Shown here piece after piece: positions 1-9,031 of a DNA stretch of 64,000 nucleotides. The stretch is from Chloroflexota bacterium. Its GTDB lineage: Bacteria; Chloroflexota; Dehalococcoidia; Tepidiformales; Tepidiformaceae. Position 1 is the stretch's first letter, and the number at the start of each line of letters is the position of its first letter. A program made the translations under genes and the position numbers. Location of the stretch: contig JAPPBY010000005.1 in NCBI GenBank assembly GCA_026702615.1, positions 26,661 through 90,660 on the forward strand, given 5' to 3'. Under the pieces are notes generated by a model, which did no database searches, was not told the origin of the DNA, and saw only the letters and a list, made by a program, of their open reading frames with translations.

Positions 1-716
1 TCCGTCGCAAACTTCTCCAGTGAGGCGCCGGTGAGTGCGAGTGCGCCTACGAACTGCGCGTGCCGGTCGCGCTGGATGACCTGCGTCGAAGCGTGCTCGA
101 CGCCGAGTCCGAGCGTCGTGCACGTCGCCTCCTCGATCTCCGGAGGGATGGAGGCGTGCGTGCCCACCGCCCCGCTGATCGCGCCGACCGCGATCGTCTC
201 GCGGGCGGCCAGCAGACGCTCGCAGTTGCGCCGCATCTCCGCGACCCACACCGCTACCTTCAGTCCGAACGTGGTCGGCTCGGCGTGGACCCCGTGCGTG
301 CGGCCCGGGCAGAGCGTGTCGCGGTGGTTCCGCGCGAGGTTCTCCAGCGCTGTCGTCAGCTGCTCCACGCCTGCGATGAGCAGGTCGCTCGCCGCCCGCA
401 GCTGGAGCGCCGTGGCCGTGTCCCAGACGTCGCTGGTCGTGAGCCCGAAATGGACATAACGCGACTCTTCACCGAGCGAGTCCGCTACTGACTGCAGGAA
501 CGCCGTCATGTCGTGGTGCGTGACCGCGAGGTACTCGTTCACCTTGTCGACGTCGAAGGTGGCGTTGGCGCGGATCAGTTGGGCCGCTTCCACGGGCATC
601 TCGCCCGCGGCGGCGCGCGCTTCGCAGACGGCAATCTCGACCTCGAGCCAGCGTTCGAACTTCGCCTGCTCGCTCCAGATGGCGGCCATTTCGGGCCGCG
701 AGTAACGAGGGATCAC
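1..716 (-). CDS. purB: Adenylosuccinate lyase, 5' part (runs off left edge)
   Basis: Cytosolic purine-synthesis enzyme that releases fumarate from SAICAR and from adenylosuccinate. Only the first 238 codons are in the window. The start is a GTG (714-716) with GGAG about six bases upstream. The frame is open to the edge and begins VIPRYSRPEMAAIW, as PurB proteins do. It carries the fumarase/aspartase-superfamily signatures in the expected order: TSDVWDT near residue 95, GRTHGVHAEPTTFG near 138 and SGAVGTHASIPPE near 180. The catalytic-serine loop and C-terminal domain lie outside. It is divergent from the SDR gene at 854, with a 137-base shared promoter region. Identity is clear; only the exact start is inferred. 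Confidence 0.95.
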   Translation of the reverse strand, partial: MIPRYSRPEMAAIWSEQAKFERWLEVEIAVCEARAAAGEMPVEAAQLIRANATFDVDKVNEYLAVTHHDMTAFLQSVADSLGEESRYVHFGLTTSDVWDTATALQLRAASDLLIAGVEQLTTALENLARNHRDTLCPGRTHGVHAEPTTFGLKVAVWVAEMRRNCERLLAARETIAVGAISGAVGTHASIPPEIEEATCTTLGLGVEHASTQVIQRDRHAQFVGALALTGASLEKFAT

Positions 717-853
717 AAGGCGCTCCGGGGAGAGTGGGGTTGTGGCGTGGCCATCACTTCAATCATAGCTTGGGGAGCCCCTGTGCGAGCCTCGTGCCGT
801 TCGTAATTCACGGGTGCCAGCGTGTAGACTGCCGCTCCGCCGGGAGGTGCCGA

Positions 854-1675
854 GTGGAAGAGTTCCGCGGTCGTACAGCTGTGATCACCGGAGGGGGTGG
901 CGGTATCGGCCGGGCGCTGGCCGTTGCCTTTGCCCGGGAAGGCATGAACGTCGTCATCGGCGAGATCGACATGGATGCCGCCGCCGGCACCGTCGCCGCC
1001 GTCGAGGAGCACGGCGTGCGCGCCATCGCCGTCCAGAACGACGTCGCCGACCGCGCTTCCATGCAGGCGCTCGCCGACGCAACGCACGACGCCTTCGGTG
1101 GCTGTCATGTCCTCTGCAACAACGCCGGCGTCGTCACCTTCAAGCTCGCCCAGGATATGACCGAGGACGACTGGGACTGGGTCGTCGGTGTCGACCTCTA
1201 CGGCGTCATCTACGGCATCCAGGCGTTCCTGCCGGGCATGGTGGCGGCGGGCGAGGGCGGCCACATCGTGAACACGGCCTCCATCGCCGGCCTCGTCGCT
1301 CCGGCTACCCCCGGCATCTCTTCCTACTCGACCGCAAAGTACGGTGTCGTCGGCATTTCCGAGGCGCTCGCGCTCGACCTCGAACCGCACAACATCGGCG
1401 TGAGCGTGCTCTGCCCCGGTGGCGTGCGCTCCCGCATCGTCGAGGCGGGCCGCAACCGGCCCGACGAGTACGGCGGACCCGAGGACCCCATCCGCGAGAT
1501 GCTCCCCGGCGAAAGCGTTCCCCAGGAGATGCTTGAGCCCGAGGACCTGGCCCAGAAGGTCCTGAACGCCATTCGTGGCAACCATCTCTACGTCGTCAGC
1601 CACCCCGAGACTCAACCCGCCGTCGAGGCCCGCTTCCAGCGCATCCTCGACGCCTACGACCTCATTCCCAGCTAG
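854..1675 (+). CDS. Short-chain dehydrogenase/reductase
   Basis: Classical SDR oxidoreductase of 273 residues, NAD(P)-dependent and cytosolic; the substrate is unknown. The Rossmann glycine motif TGGGGGIG is at residues 12-19, NNAG at 89-92, the catalytic Ser near 143, and YSTAK gives Tyr158 and Lys162. The frame is open further upstream, but the GTG at 854 has GGGAGG six to seven bases before it and puts the first beta strand at the usual distance from the N-terminus. Two ThuA-like genes follow after 24 bases, so the three are probably one operon. SDRs of this layout often oxidise secondary alcohols in catabolic pathways; that role is inference. Confidence 0.9.
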   Translation: MEEFRGRTAVITGGGGGIGRALAVAFAREGMNVVIGEIDMDAAAGTVAAVEEHGVRAIAVQNDVADRASMQALADATHDAFGGCHVLCNNAGVVTFKLAQDMTEDDWDWVVGVDLYGVIYGIQAFLPGMVAAGEGGHIVNTASIAGLVAPATPGISSYSTAKYGVVGISEALALDLEPHNIGVSVLCPGGVRSRIVEAGRNRPDEYGGPEDPIREMLPGESVPQEMLEPEDLAQKVLNAIRGNHLYVVSHPETQPAVEARFQRILDAYDLIPS

Positions 1676-1699
1676 TCACACCGCCGAAAGGAGCGAGTC

Positions 1700-2521
1700 A
1701 TGTCCGTCAAGGTGCTCGTCGTTACGAAGGGCCACCCGTTCGATTACAACGGCTTCTACGCCATGTTCGATGAGAATCCCGAGCTGCTTACGACGCAGGT
1801 CGAGCAGCCCGCCGCGCAGGTCATGCTGCGCCCGGAGAACGTGGCCGAGTACGAGGCCGTCTGCTTCTACGATATGTGGGGCACCGAGAGCCCCGATGGC
1901 GGCGCCAGCTTCGTCCCCGCTCCCGACGAGTACCAGGAGAGCATCGCCGCCCTCCTCCAGAGCGGGACGGGCATCGTCATGATGAACCACGCCATCGTGC
2001 AGTGGCCGGCCTGGCCCGGCTGGCGCGACGTCAGCGGCACCTCGTTCCTGTTGACCGAGGGCGAAGTCTTCGGCGAGATGACCCCCGGCTCCGGCTACCG
2101 CGGTGGTGCCGTCGACCCGCGCGGCAACCCCACCGGCACCGTCTCCGCCGACTCCGGCGCCGCCGGCCACCCCGTCCTCGACGGCGTCGAGCCCTTCACG
2201 ATCGAGGACGAGCTCTACCTGACCTCGAAGAGGTTCGAGTCCCAGCCCGACATCCTGCCGCTGATGCGCACCGACTACCCGATGGTGAAGGAGAACTTCA
2301 ACCCGCCGCCGCTCGCCCCCGCCGAGGAGCAGGCGCGCTGGGACCATCCCGAGGGCAGCAACCTCGTGGTCTGGGCCAAGAAGAGCGTCAACTCCCCCGT
2401 CATCGCCATGCAGATCGGCGATGGCCCCAACTGCTACGCGAACCCTGAGTTCCGCAAGCTCCTCAGTAACGCCCTCCACTGGGTGGCGACGGAGGACGCG
2501 CGGACCTGGGCCGCCGGCTAG
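1700..2521 (+). CDS. ThuA-like protein, copy 1
   Basis: A 273-residue cytosolic protein that looks like the ThuA (trehalose utilisation) family, a class I glutamine-amidotransferase-like fold with no established reaction. It starts VKVLVVTKGHPFDYNGFY, the usual first strand and loop of the family. It also has a buried strand (GIVMMNHAIV) followed by WPAWPGWRD and a GTSF segment. The ATG at 1700 has GAAAGGAG upstream. The next gene is a close tandem paralogue, about 80% identical by eye, 37 bases downstream, so this is a recent local duplication. Its place behind an SDR suggests a shared role in sugar or small-alcohol turnover, which is a guess. Confidence 0.75.
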   Translation: MSVKVLVVTKGHPFDYNGFYAMFDENPELLTTQVEQPAAQVMLRPENVAEYEAVCFYDMWGTESPDGGASFVPAPDEYQESIAALLQSGTGIVMMNHAIVQWPAWPGWRDVSGTSFLLTEGEVFGEMTPGSGYRGGAVDPRGNPTGTVSADSGAAGHPVLDGVEPFTIEDELYLTSKRFESQPDILPLMRTDYPMVKENFNPPPLAPAEEQARWDHPEGSNLVVWAKKSVNSPVIAMQIGDGPNCYANPEFRKLLSNALHWVATEDARTWAAG

Positions 2522-2558
2522 CCGGAACCGCGGGCAAGACCCCGGAGAGGAACCATCC

Positions 2559-3362
2559 ATGTCAGTGAAAGTGCTCGTCGTGACCAAGGGCCACGGCTTC
2601 AACTACAACGGCTTCTATTCCATGTTCGATGACAACCCCGAGCTGCTCACCACGCAGGTCGAGCAGCCGGCCGCGCAGGTGCTCCTGCGCCCGGAGAACG
2701 TGGCCGAATACGACGCCGTCTGCTTCTACGACATGTGGGGCGTCGATTTCTCACCCGCGCCCGAGGAATACCAGCAGAGCATCGCCGCGCTGCTCGAGAG
2801 CGGGAAGGGCCTCATGTTGATGAACCACGCCCTCGTGGAGTGGCCCGCGTGGCCCGGCTGGCGCGACGTCAGCGGCACCTCGTTCCTGCTGACCGAGGGC
2901 GAGGTGTTCGGCGAGCTCACGCCCGGCTCCGGCTATCGCGGCGGTGGCGCTGACCCTCGCGGCAACGGTCGCGGCAAGGTCACGCCCGACCCCGCCGCCG
3001 CCGGCCACCCGGTCCTTGAGGGGCTCGACGACGGCTTCGTCGTCCAGGACGAGCTTTATCTCACCTCGAAAATCTTCGAGTCCCAGCCCGACATTCTCCC
3101 GCTCATGCGCACGGACTACCCGATGGTGCAGGAGAACTTCAACCCGCCGCCGATGGCCCCCACGGAGGAGAAGGATCGCTGGTCCCACCCCGAGGGCAGC
3201 GACCTCGTTGTTTGGGCCAAGAAGAGCGGCAACTCGCCCGTCGTCGCCACCCACCTCGGCGACGGACCCGGCAGCTACGAGAGCGAAGGCTTCCGCAGGC
3301 TCCTTCACAACACCCTTCACTGGGTGGCGTCGGAGGAAGCGCGGGCCTGGGCTGCCAGCTAG
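2559..3362 (+). CDS. ThuA-like protein, copy 2
   Basis: Paralogue of the preceding gene (267 residues). The N-terminus VKVLVVTKGHGFNYNGFY, the MNHALVEWPAWPGW segment and the C-terminal NTLHWVASEEARAWAA all match copy 1. The main difference is a deletion of a few residues after CFYDMWG (the TESPDGGAS stretch of copy 1 is missing). A longer reading frame exists upstream, but the ATG at 2559 with GGAGAGG before it matches the start of copy 1. The stop is only six bases from the end of the convergent epoxide hydrolase. The substrate is unknown. A heteromeric pair or a diverged dosage copy are both possible. Confidence 0.75.
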   Translation: MSVKVLVVTKGHGFNYNGFYSMFDDNPELLTTQVEQPAAQVLLRPENVAEYDAVCFYDMWGVDFSPAPEEYQQSIAALLESGKGLMLMNHALVEWPAWPGWRDVSGTSFLLTEGEVFGELTPGSGYRGGGADPRGNGRGKVTPDPAAAGHPVLEGLDDGFVVQDELYLTSKIFESQPDILPLMRTDYPMVQENFNPPPMAPTEEKDRWSHPEGSDLVVWAKKSGNSPVVATHLGDGPGSYESEGFRRLLHNTLHWVASEEARAWAAS

Positions 3363-3368
3363 CGACCG

Positions 3369-4544
3369 CTAGCGCAGGTTCCGGAACGTTGCGCGGATGC
3401 CGCGCACGATCGCCTCGGGCTCCTCGGCGGGCGCGAAATGCCCGCCGGCCGGGTGCGAGTCCCAGTGCACCAGGTTCCAGTATTCGCGCTGCTGCTCGCT
3501 TGGCTTCTGCGGCGCCCCGGGTCCGTGGAACGTGAGCCCCGTCGGCGCCTCCACGACCGGTGTGCGGTCGTGGCTCGGCTGCCACTGGTTCCAGGCCGCC
3601 TCGTAGTAGTACCGCACCGAGGTCACGAAGGCGTCCGTCGCCCAGTACAGCATCATCGTCGTCAGCAGGTCGTCCTTGGGGAAGCGCGACTCCACGTCCC
3701 CGTTCGTGTCGCCCCAGTTCCGTCGCCGCTCAAGGATCCAGGCGCAGAGCCCGATCGGCGAGTCGTGCGCCATGAAGGCGAGCGTCTGCGGATCGAGCGC
3801 CTGCACGGCCACGTGCGCCGAGTAGTAGCGCAGGCGGGCCAGGTTGGCCGCCCGCGCCTCTCCCGGCGGCATCGACGCCAGTCCCGGATCGCCCAGCACC
3901 CACGGCCGGTCGTGCGTGAACATGTTCAGCATGATCGCGTCCGTCAGGTGGATGCCGATCAGGTGCTCGGCGTACTTGTGCCCGAGCTGGCTCGTGACGA
4001 GCGCTCCCCAGTCCCCGCCCTGCGCCGCGAAGCGCTCGTAGCCGAGCACCTCCCGCATGAGCGTCACCCACAGGTCGGCCGTCCGCCAGTAGTTGATGCC
4101 CGACGTCGTCAGCGGCGTGGAGAAGCCGTAGCCCGGCAGCGAGGGCACGACCACGTCGAACGAGTCCGCCGGGTCGCCGCCGTGGGCGGCCGGGTCGGTC
4201 AGCGGCCCGATCACATGGCGGAGGTCCCAGTACGTCCAGGGCCAGCCGTGGGAGAGGATGATGGGGATCGGGTTCGGTCCCTTCCCGCGCTCGTGCACGA
4301 AGTGGATCGGCATCCCCTCGATCTCGACGTGGAAGTTGTTGAAGCGGTTCATCTCCGCCTCGTGTGCGCGCCAGTCGTAGCGGTTGAGCCAGTGGTCGGC
4401 GAGCTCGCGCAGGTACTCCCCGTGCACCCCGTACCCCCATCCCTCGTTGCCGAAGTCGGGCGCCCAGTTGATGCGCTCAAGCCGCTCGCGCAGGTCCTGC
4501 AGCTTCTCCTCGGGAATGGCGATCTCGAACGGCTCGGCCTGCAT
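3369..4544 (-). CDS. Epoxide hydrolase (EHN-type alpha/beta hydrolase)
   Basis: A 391-residue alpha/beta hydrolase with the N-terminal epoxide-hydrolase domain (EHN; residues about 4-110, including LQDLRERLERINWAPDF) found in microsomal and juvenile-hormone epoxide hydrolases. The oxyanion motif HGWP is near residue 100 and the nucleophile elbow GGDWG (Asp) near 177. The catalytic His lies in GGHFAPAEEPEA near the C-terminus. It opens epoxides to diols by an Asp-ester intermediate. No signal peptide is visible. It converges with the ThuA pair and has its own leader. The length is typical for the family. Confidence 0.9.
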   Translation of the reverse strand: MQAEPFEIAIPEEKLQDLRERLERINWAPDFGNEGWGYGVHGEYLRELADHWLNRYDWRAHEAEMNRFNNFHVEIEGMPIHFVHERGKGPNPIPIILSHGWPWTYWDLRHVIGPLTDPAAHGGDPADSFDVVVPSLPGYGFSTPLTTSGINYWRTADLWVTLMREVLGYERFAAQGGDWGALVTSQLGHKYAEHLIGIHLTDAIMLNMFTHDRPWVLGDPGLASMPPGEARAANLARLRYYSAHVAVQALDPQTLAFMAHDSPIGLCAWILERRRNWGDTNGDVESRFPKDDLLTTMMLYWATDAFVTSVRYYYEAAWNQWQPSHDRTPVVEAPTGLTFHGPGAPQKPSEQQREYWNLVHWDSHPAGGHFAPAEEPEAIVRGIRATFRNLR

Positions 4545-4728
4545 GGCGTTCCTCCTGCCGGGTGTGGTTGCGCGGCGAGTCTAGCCCCTACCGGGTGCGG
4601 GGGTTGGGGCCTGCTCCCTATTGCAGACATAACGATTTCCCATCTTGCCAGCCGCCATTGAAAGGCCGTTCTGAGGGGGCTAGTGTCACACTGCGCGTCG
4701 GGGGACGGCGCATCACAAGGGGGATGTT

Positions 4729-5463
4729 ATGAACGTACTTAGTAGCTTGTGCTCCGCACAACGGGCGCCCGGGACGGCAATCGTCTTAGGGCTTGTCGTC
4801 ATGATCATCTGCTTGATCCTGTATCCCGGGGGCTGGCTGATCGATACGGGTGACCCGCTCGACTTCGAGCAGACAATCCGGGCCTTCACGGAGAACGACA
4901 ACCTCACGCACGCGCTGTCGTTCGTCGTCATCCTGTGCTCGTTGCTGATCTCCTACGGCCTCTTCTCGTTCTGGCGGCTCCAGGGACCCTCGGGAAGCCT
5001 GGGCCACTCCATGCTGCGCTTCGGGATTCTGGTCAACCTGTTCCACTACGGCATCTACATCCTGACGATGGGAACGCGGCACCTTCTCGTTGCGGTCGCG
5101 CAGCACGCCGAGTCACTCGCGGATCCCGCGGGGGCGCCGGATCTCATGCTGGTGTTGCATGCGACCAGCGGTGGCCTCTATTTCGGTTTCATCACCATCT
5201 CGTCGATCAGCGGCATTCTCGTGGGTATTGGCCTTGCCAGGCGCTTCAGCTCGTTGAACCTCACCTCCGCAGCCTGCTGGGTCTTCGGCCTTGCCGGCGT
5301 GGCGGGTCTCGTCAATGTCGTTGTCGGCCAGCAGGCCGAGGTCGATCCCGAGGCCTTCATCATGGCCAGCAACATCGTCCTCTTTGTCGCTGCCGCCGCC
5401 CTGCTGTTGATTGGCATCGGCGTGATACGGGGCGAGAAGGAGCTCATTCCCGAGGACGACTAG
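4729..5463 (+). CDS. Polytopic membrane protein of unknown function
   Basis: A 244-residue integral membrane protein that I cannot assign. Six or so hydrophobic segments are visible: around 17-38 (VLGLVVMIICLILYP), 63-82, 95-115, 145-170, 178-200 and 215-237. The C-terminus is acidic (GEKELIPEDD). It has no transporter signature or metal-binding motif that I recognise. It resembles small DUF4386-like proteins in topology only. The ATG at 4729 follows AAGGGGGAT. A long perfect hairpin (5485-5526) separates it from the next gene, so the two are probably not a simple operon. Confidence 0.75.
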   Translation: MNVLSSLCSAQRAPGTAIVLGLVVMIICLILYPGGWLIDTGDPLDFEQTIRAFTENDNLTHALSFVVILCSLLISYGLFSFWRLQGPSGSLGHSMLRFGILVNLFHYGIYILTMGTRHLLVAVAQHAESLADPAGAPDLMLVLHATSGGLYFGFITISSISGILVGIGLARRFSSLNLTSAACWVFGLAGVAGLVNVVVGQQAEVDPEAFIMASNIVLFVAAAALLLIGIGVIRGEKELIPEDD

Positions 5464-5484
5464 GCCCGCTCGTTTATAGCCATC

Positions 5485-5526
5485 CCATCGCCGGCGGGAA
5501 CGCATTCGCGTTCCCGCTGGCGATGG
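5485..5526. terminator. 19-bp hairpin between two genes
   Basis: Near-perfect inverted repeat: the arms 5485-5503 and 5508-5526 pair over 19 positions with one G-T mismatch, around a four-base ATTC loop. It starts 22 bases after the stop at 5463 and ends 52 bases before the start at 5579. No T-run follows, so it may be a factor-dependent terminator, a transcript-stabilising hairpin or an interspersed repeat. Confidence 0.5.
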
Positions 5527-5578
5527 TGATCGCGCTGGGCTACAGTTCCGGCAGCGCTTTCGCGCTCCGGGGGATCCT

Positions 5579-7768
5579 ATGGTCGTCGAGACGAAGCAGA
5601 CCTTCTGCCGCTTCTGCCACGCCTTCTGCGCTATCGAAGTCGACATCGAAGACGGCCGCGCCGTCAAGGTGCGCGGCGATGCGAAGAACCCGATGTACCA
5701 GGGGTTCACCTGCATCAAGGGACGCCAGCTCCCCGAACAGCACTACCACCCCGACCGCCTCCTCCACTCCCAGAAGCGCGCCCCCGACGGCACGTACCAC
5801 GACATCCCCCACCAGCAGGCCATCGACGAGGTCGCCGACAAGCTCCAGGCCATTATCGCCGAGTACGGCCCCCGCGCCGTCGCCACCTTCAGCGGCACCT
5901 ACGGCTTCTCCTTCCCCTCCTCCGGGCAGTTCACCGGGGCCTTCATGGCCGGCATCGGCTCCAACATGACCTACTCCGGCGGCACCATCGACCAGCCCGC
6001 CAAGCCCATCGCCCGCGCCTACCACGGCAACTGGGGCGCCGGCCCGCAGATGTTCGACGACTCCGACGTCTGGATGCTCATCGGCGCCAATCCCACCATC
6101 TCCATGTGGGGCGGAATCCCCCAGTACAACCCAGCAAAGCGGCTCCACCAGGCGAAACAGCGCGGCATGCAGTTCATCGTGATCGACCCGCGTCGGACCG
6201 AAGCCGCGGAGAAGGCGGATGTCTTCCTGCAGGTGAAGCCGGGCGAAGACCCCACCCTGCTCGCCGGCATCCTTCGCGTCATCCTCACCGAGGGCCTCGT
6301 CGACGGAGACTTCGTCGCCGCCAACGTGCAGGGCCTCGAGGAGCTGCGCGAGGCCGTCGAGCCGTTCACCCTCGACTACGTGGAGGAGCGCGCCGGCGTC
6401 GCCGCCTCCCTCGTCGAACGCGCCGCCCGCATCTTCGCCAGCGGCAAGCGCGGCTCCGTCACGTCCGGCACGGGCCCCGACTTCTCACCCCACCCCAACA
6501 TCACCGAGTACCTCATCAACTCCATCAATACCGTCTGCGGGCGCTGGCTGCGCGAAGGCGAGCGCGTCCCCAACCCGCCCGTGCTGCGCAAGCCGAAGGA
6601 CTACGTCGCCCAGGCCTACGAGGAGAGCACCGACTGGGATGCCCGTGAGCGGATGCGTATCCGCGATCTGCCCATCACCGCCATCGGACCGCCCACCAGC
6701 GCCCTCGCCGAGGAGATCCTGACGCCGGGCGAGGGACAGGTCCGCGCCCTGATCTGCATCGGCTCGAACCCCATGGCCGCCTGGCCCGACCAGCTTCGCA
6801 CCTACGAGGCCATGCAGGCCCTCGACCTGCTCGTCACGCTCGACATCAAGATGTCGGCGACGGCCAAGCTCGCCCACTACGTGATCGCGCCCAAACTCTC
6901 GCTCGAGCGCGAGGACACAACCCTCCCCAACGAGTCCCTCTCGGGCGTTTTCGGCTTCGCCCAGGGCTACCCCGCCCCCTACGCCCAGTACGGTCCCAAG
7001 CTCATCGACCCGCCCGAGGGGTCGGACGTGATCGAGGAGTGGGAGTTCTTCTGGGGGATCGCCCACCGCATGCGCATCCCCCTGCGCGCCGGTTGGGGAG
7101 AGGTGGATATCGACAACAAGCCGACCACCTCGCAGATCATCGAGTGGATGTGCGAGGGTTCGCGTATCCCCCTCGACGAAGTGAAGAAGTACCCCCACGG
7201 CCACATCTTCGAGGACGACGAGATCCGCGTGCTGCCCAAACGCCCGGGTTCGCCGCGCCTCGATGTAGGCCGCGCGGAGATGATGGCGGAGCTCGCCGAG
7301 GTGCGCGCCGAGCCCTACTTCGAGGGTGGCGGCTACCGCGAAGGCGAGGAGTTCACCCACCGCCTCGTCTCCCGCCGCATGCTCGAGTCGTACAACTCCT
7401 CGGGCCGCGACATCCCCCGGCTCATGCGCAAGTACGAGAACAAGGGCAATCCCGCCTACATGAACCCGATGGATATCGCCGAGCTCGGCCTCGCCGCCGG
7501 CGACCTCGTCGAGATCGAGTCGGCGCGCGCCGCCATCTACGGCGTCGTTGAGCCCGCGGACGACGTTCGCTCCGGCGTCATCTCGATGGCCCACGCATGG
7601 GGCGACGCCCCCACCGAGGACGCGCGCGTGCGCGAGCTCGGCGCCAACACCGGCCGCCTCTCCGACACGCAGCGCGACTTCGACCCCATCACGGGCATCC
7701 CCGTGATGAGCGCGATCCCGGTCAACGTGCGCAAGGTCGAAGACCCCGCGCCCGTCCCGACGGGTTAG
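5579..7768 (+). CDS. Molybdopterin (bis-MGD) oxidoreductase with N-terminal [4Fe-4S] cluster
   Basis: A 729-residue member of the DMSO reductase superfamily. The N-terminal cluster domain shows Cys10, Cys13, Cys17 and Cys45 (CRFCHAFC ... GFTCIKG). The molybdopterin domain contains LIGANPTISMWGG and VIDPRRTEAAEKAD, which bind the pterin. A molybdopterin dinucleotide-binding domain (about 610-720, with NPMDIAELGLAAGDLVEI) closes the protein. There is no Tat signal, so it is probably cytoplasmic. No electron-transfer or membrane-anchor gene is adjacent, so it may act alone or with an unlinked ferredoxin partner. The substrate cannot be read from sequence. The length fits formate dehydrogenase or acetylene hydratase-like members. 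Confidence 0.9.
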   Translation: MVVETKQTFCRFCHAFCAIEVDIEDGRAVKVRGDAKNPMYQGFTCIKGRQLPEQHYHPDRLLHSQKRAPDGTYHDIPHQQAIDEVADKLQAIIAEYGPRAVATFSGTYGFSFPSSGQFTGAFMAGIGSNMTYSGGTIDQPAKPIARAYHGNWGAGPQMFDDSDVWMLIGANPTISMWGGIPQYNPAKRLHQAKQRGMQFIVIDPRRTEAAEKADVFLQVKPGEDPTLLAGILRVILTEGLVDGDFVAANVQGLEELREAVEPFTLDYVEERAGVAASLVERAARIFASGKRGSVTSGTGPDFSPHPNITEYLINSINTVCGRWLREGERVPNPPVLRKPKDYVAQAYEESTDWDARERMRIRDLPITAIGPPTSALAEEILTPGEGQVRALICIGSNPMAAWPDQLRTYEAMQALDLLVTLDIKMSATAKLAHYVIAPKLSLEREDTTLPNESLSGVFGFAQGYPAPYAQYGPKLIDPPEGSDVIEEWEFFWGIAHRMRIPLRAGWGEVDIDNKPTTSQIIEWMCEGSRIPLDEVKKYPHGHIFEDDEIRVLPKRPGSPRLDVGRAEMMAELAEVRAEPYFEGGGYREGEEFTHRLVSRRMLESYNSSGRDIPRLMRKYENKGNPAYMNPMDIAELGLAAGDLVEIESARAAIYGVVEPADDVRSGVISMAHAWGDAPTEDARVRELGANTGRLSDTQRDFDPITGIPVMSAIPVNVRKVEDPAPVPTG

Positions 7769-7800
7769 GCGGCGGGGCGTTCCGCCGGAGCCATCGGCGC

Positions 7801-8457
7801 TTACTCCCTCGCGATGAGGGGCGCTGTGCCGCGCCCGGGAAAGACGGGCGGATCGGTGGGCTTGGCGCCAGGGCGGACGCCCGGATTGTCGAGCCACTCC
7901 CAGTGGGAGGTCGCGTCGTCCGGCGCGCGAGCAGCCTGGACGAACGCAGCGGCGAAGTCGGGGAGGGAGTGCGGTGGGTCGGTCGGGAACTGCTCGACGC
8001 GGTTCCATTCGTGCAGACAGATGCGGTGCGCCACCTTCCACTCGCCCCGTCGTCGCTCGAAGCGGTCGATGTAGCGGCCGCAGAACGTGAACAGGCTCGC
8101 GTTGTGCTCATCGATTGGCGAGTGGCTCCAGGTAACGAAGCTCGCTTCCGAGAAGGCGACGTCGGCGCTCTGGAACTCAACGTAGTGATTGCCGATGAAG
8201 TGCACCGCCCGGGAGTCGCTTGGCTCACCGTCGTCGCGGGGCGCGAAGAACTTCGAGAACTCCCAGCCCGGGCCCTGGAACATGGCCCCGTGGTCGTCGT
8301 ACCCGTCCTCGTGGTAGACGGACTTCACCAGCTCGGGATCGCTGCGGTCGACCCCGCGGCAGTAGCGCATGATGACGTCGTAGATCTCCGCCTTGGCGAC
8401 CAGCTTGTCGACGGCGGACATCGTTTCCGCGCTAGCCGTTGTCTGCGTGTTGGTCAT
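7801..8457 (-). CDS. SnoaL-like (NTF2-fold) protein
   Basis: A 218-residue protein of the SnoaL-like polyketide cyclase/dehydratase family. Signature segments are AEIYDVIMRYCRGVDRSDPELVKSVY near residue 25, YDDHG near 55, the central strands around HFIGNHYVEF, and the C-terminal sheet (FCGRYIDRFERR, WKVAHR). A disordered C-terminal tail of about 50 residues follows. Members act on cyclic substrates as cyclases, dehydratases or isomerases; which of these applies is unknown. A second homologue sits at 49693-50250, which helps define the family in this genome. It converges with the Mo-enzyme gene. Confidence 0.8.
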   Translation of the reverse strand: MTNTQTTASAETMSAVDKLVAKAEIYDVIMRYCRGVDRSDPELVKSVYHEDGYDDHGAMFQGPGWEFSKFFAPRDDGEPSDSRAVHFIGNHYVEFQSADVAFSEASFVTWSHSPIDEHNASLFTFCGRYIDRFERRRGEWKVAHRICLHEWNRVEQFPTDPPHSLPDFAAAFVQAARAPDDATSHWEWLDNPGVRPGAKPTDPPVFPGRGTAPLIARE

Positions 8458-8626
8458 CGCTCATCTCCTCGCCGTGGGACGGTATCCGGTCGACAAGTCT
8501 AGGGAATCCGTCCCCGGCCTGGGATGCGGATGAATGCCCCCGCCGCCTTGAGTGGCTCTAGAGAGCCCCTCGATATTTCCCGAAACGGGTGGGGTAATTC
8601 GAGGGATCGCGACCTAGGGTTGGTCC

Positions 8627-9031
8627 ATGATGCGTTCGATTCATGGCACGCCCCCGCTCGCCCTGGCCGTCCTCCTGGCGCTGACGCTCGCCGTCGTCGC
8701 CTGCACACCCGAGGGCCCGGCGACAGCTCCGCCTGAACGGGGGACGGTGGCCTCAGACCCTGCGCCCACCCGTCCACCGCCCGTCCCGGCAACCCGCAGG
8801 GCAGAGCCCACGGAGACGCCAACGGCTCAGTCAACACCGACGGTTCAGCCAACGCGACCGCCATCGCCAGATGCGTCCACCCCCGCCACCTACACCGTCC
8901 AGCCGGGCGACGTGTGCTGGCGTATCGCGCAGGACCATAGCGTGACAACCATCGCGCTCCTCGAGGCCAACCCGCGGATCAATGCCAACTGCACCAATCT
9001 CGCCGTCGGCTGGGAACTGGTGATCCCCTAG
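8627..9031 (+). CDS. LysM-domain lipoprotein
   Basis: A 134-residue exported lipoprotein. The signal peptide (MMRSIHG then a hydrophobic run LALAVLLALTLAVVAC) ends in a lipobox with Cys26. A Pro/Thr-rich linker of about 60 residues follows, then one C-terminal LysM domain (about 88-134: TYTVQPGDVCWRIAQDH ... LLEANPRINANCTNL ... WELVIP). LysM binds GlcNAc-containing polymers, so this is likely a cell-wall-bound surface protein. The domain has two cysteines that could pair. A second ATG three bases downstream of the first is an alternative start. It is a monocistronic gene between convergent and divergent neighbours. Confidence 0.85.
   Translation: MMRSIHGTPPLALAVLLALTLAVVACTPEGPATAPPERGTVASDPAPTRPPPVPATRRAEPTETPTAQSTPTVQPTRPPSPDASTPATYTVQPGDVCWRIAQDHSVTTIALLEANPRINANCTNLAVGWELVIP

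Noticed and set aside
6485..8041. A 518-codon minus-strand frame across the Mo-enzyme gene
   Set aside because: It is a high-GC shadow of the molybdopterin oxidoreductase, with no motif and overlapping the SnoaL gene.
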